From: an uncultured Pseudomonadota bacterium
GTDB taxonomy: Bacteria; Pseudomonadota; Gammaproteobacteria; Steroidobacterales; Steroidobacteraceae
Direction of reading: 5' to 3'
Assembly: GCA_903910215.1 (NCBI GenBank)
Contig: CAIVYV010000275.1
Span: forward strand, 1-7,428
DNA length: 7,428 nt
The first letter of the stretch is position 1. Each line of letters begins with the position of its first letter. The position numbers were made by a program, and so were the translations under genes. Shown here in pieces: positions 1-6,452 of this stretch. Under the pieces are notes generated by a model. That model worked only from the letters and a program-made list of their open reading frames with translations. It was not told where the DNA came from and ran no database searches.

Positions 1-45
1 ATGGGGTGCAAGGGGTCCCGAGTTCAAATCTCGGCGTCCCGACCA
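1..45 (+). tRNA. tRNA-Pro(GGG), 3' portion only (5' part lies outside the window)
   Basis: The first 45 bases form the 3' part of a tRNA. The T-arm is seen as CCGAG (18-22), loop TTCAAAT (23-29), CTCGG (30-34). It is followed by a seven-base acceptor strand CGTCCCG (35-41), discriminator A42 and an encoded CCA (43-45). Counting back with a five-base variable loop (13-17) and a five-base anticodon strand (8-12), bases 1-7 are the anticodon loop ATGGGGT. This places U33 at base 2 and the anticodon GGG at 3-5. From memory the loop and variable region match the layout of the E. coli GGG proline tRNA. The acceptor strand implies a 5' end of CGGGACG just outside the window. No convincing + strand terminator follows; the peptidase gene downstream is convergent. 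Confidence 0.85.
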
Positions 46-57
46 TTTCGAACCGAT

Positions 58-89
58 AAAAAACCGCAGCGCAACCCCAATCAGCGCTG
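58..89 (-). terminator. Rho-independent terminator of the S9 peptidase gene, overlapping its 3' end
   Basis: Read on the - strand, CAGCGC (89-84) and GCGCTG (72-67) form a perfect 6-bp GC-rich stem around an 11-base loop. After a CGG spacer comes a run of six T (63-58). The stop codon TGA (83-81) lies in the loop and the last codon (Arg) in the stem, so the terminator starts inside the coding region. It would stop peptidase transcripts before they run antisense into the tRNA. The opposite orientation lacks a T tract, so it is not an obvious terminator for the tRNA. Confidence 0.65.
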
Positions 90-2078
90 TGCCACCTGTT
101 CTTCCACCGTCACCTTGTATTGAGTCCCGATGTGCTGATCGAGGAAGCGATCGAGTTGCGCGAGCATCTCGATGCGGCTCGGGCTGCGCGAGAGCCAGTG
201 ATCTTCAGACTTCAGTTTGAAAATCTCATGCGGCGTCTTGGCACGACGCATGGCGGTTTCCATGTACTCGGTCTGCACGTAGGGCACGACGGTATCGTCG
301 ACGCCGTGCATCATGAGAACCGTCGCCGTGACTTTGTCTGCAGCACGAGCCGGTGAGAACGCGGCAACATCCGGGTCGCTGGTCTTGCCGATGTGCTTGC
401 GCCAGAAGCGCACGGCCGGATCTTCGATGCCGCCGCGATCTTCGACCCAGCGCAGCATCTCGACGAGGTCTGATACACCGGCGACGCTGACCGAACAGCG
501 ATAGAGATCCGGCGTGAAGGCCGCACCAGCGAGTGCCGCGTAGCCGCCGTAGCTCGCGCCGACGATGCAGACGCGATCTGGGTTCACCATGCCGGACTCA
601 ACCAGATATTTCACGCCGTCGGTGACGTCGTGCTGCATCAGCTGGCCCCATTGACGATAGCCTGCGAGCTCATGCTTCTGACCGAAGCCGGTCGAGCCGC
701 GGAACTGCGGTTGCAGCACCGCATAGCCGCGCGAAGCGACGAACTGCGACCACCAATCAAAACCGACGCCCGAATCGCGCGCACGTGGACCGCCGTGCGG
801 TAACACGACCAGAGGCAAATCTCTGGTCGACGCGGTTGCGCCAGCGGGCAGGGTCAGATAGGCGGGGACCTTGTAGCCATCGCGGGCCGGGTAGGTGATG
901 TTGCTCACCTTGCCGAGGGCGACCTTGGACAGCTGTGGGTATTCCTGACCTACGACCTCAGCGCGATTGGTTGCGAAGTCGATGAGGTAATACACGCCCG
1001 GATGATTGCGGCTGCCCGCGTAGGCCAAGACCGTTTTGCCATCACGGGTGTACCCGGCGATCTGGATGCGACGACCCGGCAGAGCCGCCTCGAGCGACTT
1101 CACGCGGGATTCGGCAGCAGAGTCGAGCCAATGAACACGCTGCTCCAAGCCGCCCACGCTCACGCCGAGCAAGCGTCGATCGTAGATGTCACGCACCACG
1201 CCTTCGACGTCATTTTCGGGATCTTGGTAGAGCGGCTGCGGACCGCCACCCGTGAACGGGATGCTCCACAAGCGCACTCGATCACCGCCGCGCGCACCGA
1301 GGGCGAGTACCGACTGACCGTCGGCGGCGAGACCGATGGTGCTGAAGTCCGGATCCGTGTGTTCGTAGATGATGCGGTAGTCGTTGCCATCCTTGATACG
1401 AATCGTGCGGCGCTGCTCTTTTCGGTTGAATTCGGTTCGGCCGACGATGCGACCCTCTGTGTCGATCAACCAACCGCTCGTGGTGCGGCTGCCTTTCTCG
1501 ATGACACGCCACTTGCCTGTCAGGGGGTTCACGCTGAGCACGCTGTTCGAGGCCTCATCCGGCGAGGAGCCGGCCGCGGCGTTCTCGAGTAGCAGTGCGC
1601 TCATCAAGATTTCATCGGGCGCAGCTCCCTTTCGCGAGAGGAAACCGCCGCTCGAGGGGTAGATACGACTATTGGTTTTCGCTTCGAGCAACTGCCGCGA
1701 TGACCCATCGCGTACGTCGATCGCGAAGACCGCGCCGATCTCGGCCTTTTCTTCGGTATTACCGCGCTGCGTGTACGTAATCGAGAACTGCGCGATGAGC
1801 ACGTGATCGCTCACGAAATTCATGCCACGCAACTTTAAGCTCTGGTCGAAGTCGACCCGTTGGGTGAGCTTCTTGGTGCTGCGATCCAGGATGACGATCG
1901 CGACCTTATCCCCTGCGTACGACGAGGCGATGAAACGCCCATCGAGCGAGAGCGTCACGTTATCGATGATCGGGGTGGTGCCGAACGATTCGACCGGCGG
2001 CAGTGCAGCCCGCGCGGCGGTGACCGCGAAGAGGCAAAGAAGGGTGGCCAACACAGGAGCGGAACGCAGCAGTCGCAT
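81..2078 (-). CDS. Exported S9-family serine peptidase (prolyl oligopeptidase / acylaminoacyl-peptidase type)
   Basis: A 665-residue alpha/beta-hydrolase peptidase that probably cleaves short peptides in the periplasm. Residues 1-24 form a Sec signal peptide (positive n-region RLLR, hydrophobic core, cleavage expected after ARA at 24). Residues of about 40-390 look like the variable beta-propeller domain of the family. The catalytic domain runs from about 395 to 655, with the oxyanion-region motif HGGP (428-431), RGSTGFG (460-466), nucleophile motif GASYGGY with Ser509, Asp595 in HGVDDTVVP and His627 in SEDHW. The triad is intact and the length is normal for the family. The ATG start is supported by the signal peptide; a GAGG lies 10 bases upstream, which is rather far. 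The gene is divergent from the catabolic operon and convergent with the tRNA, with no evident functional link to either. The exact peptidase specificity cannot be read from the sequence. Confidence 0.93.
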   Translation of the reverse strand: MRLLRSAPVLATLLCLFAVTAARAALPPVESFGTTPIIDNVTLSLDGRFIASSYAGDKVAIVILDRSTKKLTQRVDFDQSLKLRGMNFVSDHVLIAQFSITYTQRGNTEEKAEIGAVFAIDVRDGSSRQLLEAKTNSRIYPSSGGFLSRKGAAPDEILMSALLLENAAAGSSPDEASNSVLSVNPLTGKWRVIEKGSRTTSGWLIDTEGRIVGRTEFNRKEQRRTIRIKDGNDYRIIYEHTDPDFSTIGLAADGQSVLALGARGGDRVRLWSIPFTGGGPQPLYQDPENDVEGVVRDIYDRRLLGVSVGGLEQRVHWLDSAAESRVKSLEAALPGRRIQIAGYTRDGKTVLAYAGSRNHPGVYYLIDFATNRAEVVGQEYPQLSKVALGKVSNITYPARDGYKVPAYLTLPAGATASTRDLPLVVLPHGGPRARDSGVGFDWWSQFVASRGYAVLQPQFRGSTGFGQKHELAGYRQWGQLMQHDVTDGVKYLVESGMVNPDRVCIVGASYGGYAALAGAAFTPDLYRCSVSVAGVSDLVEMLRWVEDRGGIEDPAVRFWRKHIGKTSDPDVAAFSPARAADKVTATVLMMHGVDDTVVPYVQTEYMETAMRRAKTPHEIFKLKSEDHWLSRSPSRIEMLAQLDRFLDQHIGTQYKVTVEEQVAQR

Positions 2079-2167
2079 ATTGCAAGCGCCTCAATGAACG
2101 CGATTAGGATGACCCAACTGTAGTGCAGTCTCGGAGTGGCCGCCAGAGGGTGACGAGAGACCGGAAA

Positions 2168-2186
2168 GGGGTATTGTCCAGACCCC
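2168..2186. repeat. Short inverted repeat GGGGT-N9-ACCCC in the divergent intergenic region (possible operator)
   Basis: GGGGT (2168-2172) and ACCCC (2182-2186) are perfect 5-base arms separated by nine bases, about 36 bases upstream of the leuC-like start. The position and 19-bp size would suit a dimeric regulator of the operon, but 5-base GC arms in a GC-rich genome can occur by chance. No regulator gene is visible in the window. Nothing else convincing was found in the 143-bp intergenic region apart from the -10-like hexamer listed separately. Confidence 0.2.
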
Positions 2187-2204
2187 AACGGCGGCTCCTC
2201 GGGG

Positions 2205-2210
2205 CATAAT
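2205..2210 (+). promoter_or_regulatory. Candidate -10 element of the catabolic operon
   Basis: CATAAT matches the sigma-70 -10 consensus at five of six bases and is the most AT-rich spot in an otherwise GC-rich gap. No good -35 hexamer sits 16-18 bases upstream (that region is ACCCCAA), so the promoter would need an activator. A start site about seven bases downstream would fall only 4-6 bases before the ATG at 2222, giving a nearly leaderless transcript. This agrees with the lack of a Shine-Dalgarno sequence there. Confidence 0.3.
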
Positions 2211-2221
2211 TCCCAGTTGAC

Positions 2222-3646
2222 ATGACTGCCTCAGCCCCCCCTCGAACTCTGTTCGACAAACTCTGGAACTCCCATCGCGTACGCGAGCTCGGCGAGGGCG
2301 TCGCACTGCTCGCGATCGATCGGATTTTTCTCCATGAACGCACCGGCTCGGTGGCGCTCAAGAGCCTGAAGGACACCGGGCGCCCCGTGCTCGATCCATC
2401 GCGGGTGTTTTGCACGATGGACCATATCGTCGATACCACGACGGGCCGAGGAGACGAGACGCGCATGCCAGGTGGCACTGCCTTCATCGTCGAAACCCGT
2501 GAGGCAGCGCGGGCAGCGGGAATTCACCTTTTCGATGTGCGGGACCCTCTGCAGGGGATCGTGCATGTGATCTCCCCGGAACTTGGCATCGTGCTGCCGG
2601 GCGCGACGGTTGTCTGCCCAGACAGCCATACCTGCACACAGGGTGCGATGGGTGCCTTCGCTTGGGGGATTGGTTCAACCGAGGCCGAGCATGCGTTGGC
2701 GACCGGGACGCTGCGGGTGAAGCGACCGAAGACGATGCGGGTGCGCTTCGACGGTCGGCTGCCCGCGGGCGTCACCGCTAAGGACATGACGCTTGCGCTG
2801 ATCGCGGCGCATGGCTCGGTGGGTGGCAATGGCTATGCGGTCGAGTACGCCGGCCCCGCCGTCGAGGCGCTGGAGATCGAAGCGCGACTGACGTTATGCA
2901 ACATGGCGACCGAGTTCTCAGCGGTGACGGGGTTCATCGCGCCTGATGAGAAAACGTTCGAGTACCTGCGTGGGCGAGCTCACGCACCCGTTGATGCCGA
3001 ATGGGAGCAGGCGGTCGAGTCATGGCGAGCATTGCGCACCGATGATGGCGCCGTGTTCGACAAAGAAATCGTGATCGACGTGTCGAATCTGTCGCCGATG
3101 ATCACCTGGGGCACGAGCCCGCAGCATGCGGTGCCGATTCGCGCATCGGTACCGGATCAGGCCGACAGTGGCACGACTGCCGAGGCATACTCGCGCGCGC
3201 TGCACTACATGGATCTGCAGCCTGGCCTGCCGCTGGAATCGCTGAAGATCGATGCCGCTTTCATCGGCTCTTGCACCAATAGTCGGCTGAGCGACCTGCG
3301 GCGTGCCGCAGCGATCTTGCGTGGACGGCGTATTGCTGCCGGCGTGCGCGCGATCTGCGTACCGGGTTCGATGTCGGTGAAAAGAGCAGCCGAAGCCGAA
3401 GGGCTCGACCAAGTGTTTCGTGACGCAGGTTTCGAATGGCGCGAGTCCGGTTGTTCGATGTGCTTCTTCGCCGGCGGCGAAAGTTTCGGTCAACACGAAC
3501 GAGTGGTGTCATCGACCAATCGCAATTTCGAAAGTCGGCAGGGCCCGGAGACGCGGACTCATCTTGCGAGTCCCGAGACCGTTGCAGCGAGCGCCGTTGC
3601 CGGGCACTTGATCGATTTTCGTCGCTTGACGAGTGAGGTCATCTGA
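2222..3646 (+). CDS. leuC: LeuC-like aconitase-family hydro-lyase, large subunit (3-isopropylmalate dehydratase large subunit homologue)
   Basis: At 474 residues this is close to E. coli LeuC (466) and is the [4Fe-4S] catalytic subunit of a two-subunit hydratase/dehydratase for hydroxy-diacids. The three cluster cysteines are present: Cys351 in FIGSCTNSR and Cys411 and Cys414 in SGCSMC. Also seen are TMDH (65-68), PDSHTCTQGAMGAFAWGIGS (133-152), LCNMATE (225-231) and the C-terminal NRNFESRQG. The ATG at 2222 is the first possible start, because an in-frame TAA lies at 2207; no Shine-Dalgarno is visible. Several sites differ from biosynthetic LeuC as I remember it: Ile69 where DHN is usual, FFAGG after the last cluster cysteine instead of LAMN, and NFESRQG for NFEGRQG. 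Neighbouring genes suggest a catabolic role such as hydration of mesaconate, citraconate or a related acid. The symbol is a family name only; the physiological substrate is unproven. Confidence 0.9.
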   Translation: MTASAPPRTLFDKLWNSHRVRELGEGVALLAIDRIFLHERTGSVALKSLKDTGRPVLDPSRVFCTMDHIVDTTTGRGDETRMPGGTAFIVETREAARAAGIHLFDVRDPLQGIVHVISPELGIVLPGATVVCPDSHTCTQGAMGAFAWGIGSTEAEHALATGTLRVKRPKTMRVRFDGRLPAGVTAKDMTLALIAAHGSVGGNGYAVEYAGPAVEALEIEARLTLCNMATEFSAVTGFIAPDEKTFEYLRGRAHAPVDAEWEQAVESWRALRTDDGAVFDKEIVIDVSNLSPMITWGTSPQHAVPIRASVPDQADSGTTAEAYSRALHYMDLQPGLPLESLKIDAAFIGSCTNSRLSDLRRAAAILRGRRIAAGVRAICVPGSMSVKRAAEAEGLDQVFRDAGFEWRESGCSMCFFAGGESFGQHERVVSSTNRNFESRQGPETRTHLASPETVAASAVAGHLIDFRRLTSEVI

Positions 3647-4285
3647 ATGGAGCCGTTCCGTTCTTTGCGCGCGGTCGCCGCGCCGATCCTGCGGGCGAAT
3701 GTCGACACCGATGCAATCATCCCCTCGCGCGAGATGAAGTCGGTGTCGAAGACAGGCCTCGCCGATGGCTTGTTCGCCGGTTGGCGCTATACGGCGATTG
3801 GCGGCCGTGATCCGAATCCGGCGTTCGTGCTCAATCAAGCGGCCTACGCCGGCACGAAGATCCTACTCGGTGGTGAGAATTTCGGTTGTGGCTCGAGTCG
3901 TGAACACGCAGTTTGGGCGCTTCACGAGTATGGCATTCGAGTTGTTATTGCACCCTCGTTCTCGCCGATCTTCCGTGGCAACTGTGTTCGCAACGGCATC
4001 GTGCCCGTGACCCTCGCGGCTGACGAGGTGGCGAAGCTCGCCGAGTTCGTGACGGCGGATCCATCAACGCATCAGCTCGAGGTGGATCTCGAGGCTTGCG
4101 AAGTACGTGCGGGCGCCACCATCAAAAAATTTGAGCTGGAGAGTGAGGCGCGCGAGATGCTGCTTGAGGGTCTCGATGGCATCGATCTCACTTTGAAGCA
4201 CCGCGCCGACATCGACGCCTTCGTCGCGCGTGATCGACTGGAACGACCCTGGATTTATTCGACGGTGGAGAAATCGAGAGCATGA
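3647..4285 (+). CDS. leuD: LeuD-like aconitase-family hydro-lyase, small (swivel) subunit
   Basis: A 212-residue partner of the preceding large subunit (E. coli LeuD has 201). It carries the family signatures NVDTDAIIP (18-26), PNPAFVLNQ (56-64), the substrate-binding GCGSSREHA (80-88), IAPSFSPIFRGNC (101-113) and a C-terminal block resembling the MLLEGLDGIDLTL segment of LeuD. The ATG follows the stop of the large subunit with no gap, and a GAGG eight bases upstream, inside that gene, supports this start and translational coupling. After the conserved IIP the loop reads SREMK (27-31), where biosynthetic LeuD usually has a sequence like KQFLK; this loop is known to affect substrate choice in the family. 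The gene ends in a 4-base overlap with the lyase. The fold and subunit role are certain enough; leucine biosynthesis is less likely than a catabolic hydratase role, given the neighbours. Confidence 0.9.
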   Translation: MEPFRSLRAVAAPILRANVDTDAIIPSREMKSVSKTGLADGLFAGWRYTAIGGRDPNPAFVLNQAAYAGTKILLGGENFGCGSSREHAVWALHEYGIRVVIAPSFSPIFRGNCVRNGIVPVTLAADEVAKLAEFVTADPSTHQLEVDLEACEVRAGATIKKFELESEAREMLLEGLDGIDLTLKHRADIDAFVARDRLERPWIYSTVEKSRA

Positions 4286-5223
4286 TTTTGATTAGCGAGG
4301 TAGGCCCGCGCGATGGCCTGCAAAGTATTTCGAACATCATGCCGCTCGAGGCGAAGAAGGCCTGGATTGCCGCGGAAGCGGCAGCCGGTGTCACCGAGAT
4401 CGAAGTCGGCAGCTTCGTGCCTGCCAAGCTCTTACCGCAATTGGCCGACACGGCCGAGGTGGTGGCCTTCGCTCGCACGATTCCGGGGTTGACCGTCGCG
4501 GTGCTGGTGCCGAACTTTAAGGGTGCCGAGGCGGCCATCGCTGCGGGTGCGCACAAAATCACCATTCCGCTGTCGACCTCCGAGACCCATAGCTTGAAGA
4601 ATGTGCGACGTACCCACGCGCAGATGATCGAGGAGTCGCGGCAGATCGCTGAGCTGATCCGCAGCTTGCCGGCCGAGCAGCGACCGAAGTTCGAAGGCGG
4701 ACTGTCGACGGCGTTTGGTTGCACCCTCGAGGGCATCGTGCCGCCGGAGCGCGTGGTTGCGCTGGCTGAGGCCTTGATGAAGGCCGGTTGCGACGAGGTC
4801 GGATTTTCCGATACGACCGGCTATGCAAACCCGACGCAGGTCAAAGATTTGGTCAAACGCGTCCGGGCAGTCGTCGGTGAGCATGCACTCTCGGGGCTGC
4901 ATCTGCACAATACCCGTGGTCTCGGACTCGCCAATGTCATGGCGGGTCTCGAGGTCGGGATCACGACGTTCGATAGTTCTTTAGGTGGGCTCGGCGGTTG
5001 TCCGTTTGCGCCCGGTGCGTCGGGCAATATCGTCACCGAAGATCTCGTCTTCATGCTCGAGGCCATGGGTTTGCCGACGGGTATCGATCTGCCGAAGTTG
5101 CTCGACGTGCGGCGCATTCTCAAAGAAGCACTGCCGAATGATGCGCTGTATGGTTTCACCCCTGATGCCGGGCTGCCCTTGGGTTTCCAAGCGGCGACGC
5201 CTTCGGTTGGAGTACGTCAATGA
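4282..5223 (+). CDS. HMG-CoA-lyase-family acyl-CoA lyase (hydroxymethylglutaryl-CoA lyase or citramalyl-CoA lyase-like)
   Basis: A 313-residue TIM-barrel metal-dependent lyase that splits a 3-hydroxy-3-methyl-type diacyl-CoA into an acyl-CoA and a keto acid. The N-terminal EVGPRDGLQ gives the catalytic Arg10 and metal ligand Asp11. Glu41 lies in IEVGSF, Asp177 in FSDTTG, metal-ligand histidines 207 and 209 in HLHNTRG, the mobile-loop Cys240 in GLGGCPFA and Asn249 in GASGN. All key residues of human HMG-CoA lyase therefore have counterparts. The difference is HLHNTRG against HCHDTYG in human: Asn210 replaces Asp and Arg212 replaces Tyr. No mitochondrial-type extension or signal is present. Both ends overlap neighbours by four bases (ATGA). 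Standing between a LeuCD-type hydratase and a CoA transferase, it could cleave citramalyl-CoA to pyruvate and acetyl-CoA. True HMG-CoA cleavage in leucine breakdown is the main alternative, though no other leucine-breakdown genes are seen. Confidence 0.9.
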   Translation: MILISEVGPRDGLQSISNIMPLEAKKAWIAAEAAAGVTEIEVGSFVPAKLLPQLADTAEVVAFARTIPGLTVAVLVPNFKGAEAAIAAGAHKITIPLSTSETHSLKNVRRTHAQMIEESRQIAELIRSLPAEQRPKFEGGLSTAFGCTLEGIVPPERVVALAEALMKAGCDEVGFSDTTGYANPTQVKDLVKRVRAVVGEHALSGLHLHNTRGLGLANVMAGLEVGITTFDSSLGGLGGCPFAPGASGNIVTEDLVFMLEAMGLPTGIDLPKLLDVRRILKEALPNDALYGFTPDAGLPLGFQAATPSVGVRQ

Positions 5224-6413
5224 GTCTGCCTGATCCTGCCAGCTTGCCTTTGCACGGCATCAAAGTCGTCGAGTTCACGCACATGGTGATGGGTCCGGCG
5301 GTCGGTGCCATTCTCGTTGAGCTCGGTGCCGAGGTGGTGCGCGTCGAGCCCATTGGCGGTGACTCGACGCGCAATCTGTTGGGTTCGGGCGCGGGCTACT
5401 TCCCGATGTACAACCGCAACAAGAAGAGCATTTGTCTCGATCTCAAGTCAGCGGAAGGGTTGGAGATTGCGCGGCGTCTGTGCGATTCGGCGGATGTTGT
5501 CGTCGAAAATTTTCGAACCGGTGCCATGGATAAGCTCGGTCTCGGCTACGAGGCACTCGCGGCTCGCAATCCGCGTTTGATCTATTGCTCTGAAAAGGGC
5601 TTCTTGTCGGGTCCCTACGAGAATCGCACGGCGCTCGATGAGGTCACGCAGATGATGGGCGGGCTCGCGTACATGACCGGTCCACCGGGACGACCGCTGC
5701 GTGCCGGCACCTCCGTCATCGATGTGACTGGCGGCATGTTCGGTGTCATCGGCGTGTTGGCAGCGATCGAACAGCGTCATAAAACAGGTCGAGGACAAAA
5801 GGTCAGCAGTTCACTCTTCGAGACCACGGTCTATCTCGTGGGGCAGCACATGGCGCAGATGGCCGTGACCGGGCAACCTGCGAAGCCGATGCCGGTTCGT
5901 ATCTCGGCTTGGGCTATCTATGATGTCTTCGAAACGAAAGATCAGGAGCAGGTCTTCGTCGGCATCGTGAGCGATGGCCTATGGCAAAAATTCTGTCAGG
6001 CGTTTGTGCTCACCGAACTCGGTGCGGATGAATCATTGAAGACGAATTCGCAGCGCGTCTTGCAGCGCGAGGCCTTGCTGCCCAAGGTTCGCGAGCTCTT
6101 CAAGGGGTATACCAAGGCCGAACTCGTGCCGATCCTCGAGAAGACCGGGCTACCATTCGCGCCCATTGGCAAACCCGAAGAAATGTTCGACGATCCTCAC
6201 TTGGCTGCCAGCGGCGGTCTTGGCGCGACGACGCTCCCCGATGGGCGTGCGACGCGGCTGCCCATTCTGCCGCTAGAGATGAACGGTCGCCGGCCTTCGC
6301 AAGGCGGTGATCTCGCCAAGCCCGGTGAGCATGCCGTCGAAGTTCTGCAAACGCTGGGCTTCGATGCGGCGGGTATCGCCGATTTGCAGACGCGTAAAGT
6401 CGTCGGCGAGTAG
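5220..6413 (+). CDS. CaiB/BaiF-family (class III) CoA transferase
   Basis: A 397-residue CoA transferase that moves CoA from a donor thioester to a carboxylic acid through an enzyme-bound aspartyl anhydride/thioester. N-terminal family motifs include GPAVGAILVELGAEVVRVEP (25-44), NRNKKSICLDLK (65-76) and ENFRTGAMDKLGLGYEAL (96-113). The catalytic aspartate is most likely Asp168 in VIDVTGGMFG, matching Asp169 of formyl-CoA transferase in position and context. QMMGGLAYMTGPPG (144-157) and the HKTGRGQKV block (187-195) are also typical. GGAG seven bases before the ATG supports the start, which overlaps the lyase stop by four bases. Known family members that fit this neighbourhood are succinyl-CoA:(R)-citramalate and succinyl-CoA:glutarate CoA transferases; the sequence does not choose between them. 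The gene probably activates or exchanges the dicarboxylate used by the neighbouring lyase and dehydrogenase. Confidence 0.92.
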   Translation: MSLPDPASLPLHGIKVVEFTHMVMGPAVGAILVELGAEVVRVEPIGGDSTRNLLGSGAGYFPMYNRNKKSICLDLKSAEGLEIARRLCDSADVVVENFRTGAMDKLGLGYEALAARNPRLIYCSEKGFLSGPYENRTALDEVTQMMGGLAYMTGPPGRPLRAGTSVIDVTGGMFGVIGVLAAIEQRHKTGRGQKVSSSLFETTVYLVGQHMAQMAVTGQPAKPMPVRISAWAIYDVFETKDQEQVFVGIVSDGLWQKFCQAFVLTELGADESLKTNSQRVLQREALLPKVRELFKGYTKAELVPILEKTGLPFAPIGKPEEMFDDPHLAASGGLGATTLPDGRATRLPILPLEMNGRRPSQGGDLAKPGEHAVEVLQTLGFDAAGIADLQTRKVVGE

Positions 6414-6441
6414 GGGTTGTCGGATAGTCGATCACAATAAC

Positions 6442-6448
6442 GGGGGGG
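6442..6448 (+). promoter_or_regulatory. G-tract ribosome binding site of the acyl-CoA dehydrogenase gene
   Basis: Seven consecutive G lie four bases before the ATG at 6453 and are the only purine-rich stretch that could pair with the 16S rRNA tail in the 39-base gap. The tract is an unusual replacement for GGAGG, and its spacing is flexible because pairing can shift along the run. No terminator or convincing promoter was found in this gap, so the gene probably remains in the operon. Confidence 0.4.
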
Positions 6449-6452
6449 CACC

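Noticed and set aside
1..45. tRNA 3' end as an attachment site of an integrated island
   Set aside because: No integrase and no second copy of the tRNA 3' sequence was seen in the window, and the gene content looks like ordinary chromosome.
1002..1592. 196-codon open frame on the + strand inside the peptidase gene
   Set aside because: It lies wholly antisense to a gene with a signal peptide and intact catalytic triad; its predicted protein has no recognisable motif, and long antisense frames are common in GC-rich DNA.
2117..2129. ACTG-TAGTG-CAGT near-palindrome upstream of the peptidase
   Set aside because: Four-base arms are too short to separate from chance, and no partner element or regulator supports it.
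2217..2222. Perfect -35 consensus TTGACA overlapping the leuC-like ATG
   Set aside because: No -10-like hexamer lies 16-18 bases downstream, and transcription from there would begin inside the gene with no suitable start codon after it.
3020..3496. 158-codon - strand open frame within the leuC-like gene
   Set aside because: It is antisense to the conserved cluster-binding region of the large subunit and has no family features of its own.
4432..4908. 158-codon - strand open frame within the lyase gene
   Set aside because: It is a shadow of the conserved lyase coding sequence, with no ribosome site or motif found.
6414..6452. Separate promoter for the acyl-CoA dehydrogenase
   Set aside because: TTGTCG at 6417-6422 has no -10 partner at proper spacing, so read-through from the operon is the simpler explanation.
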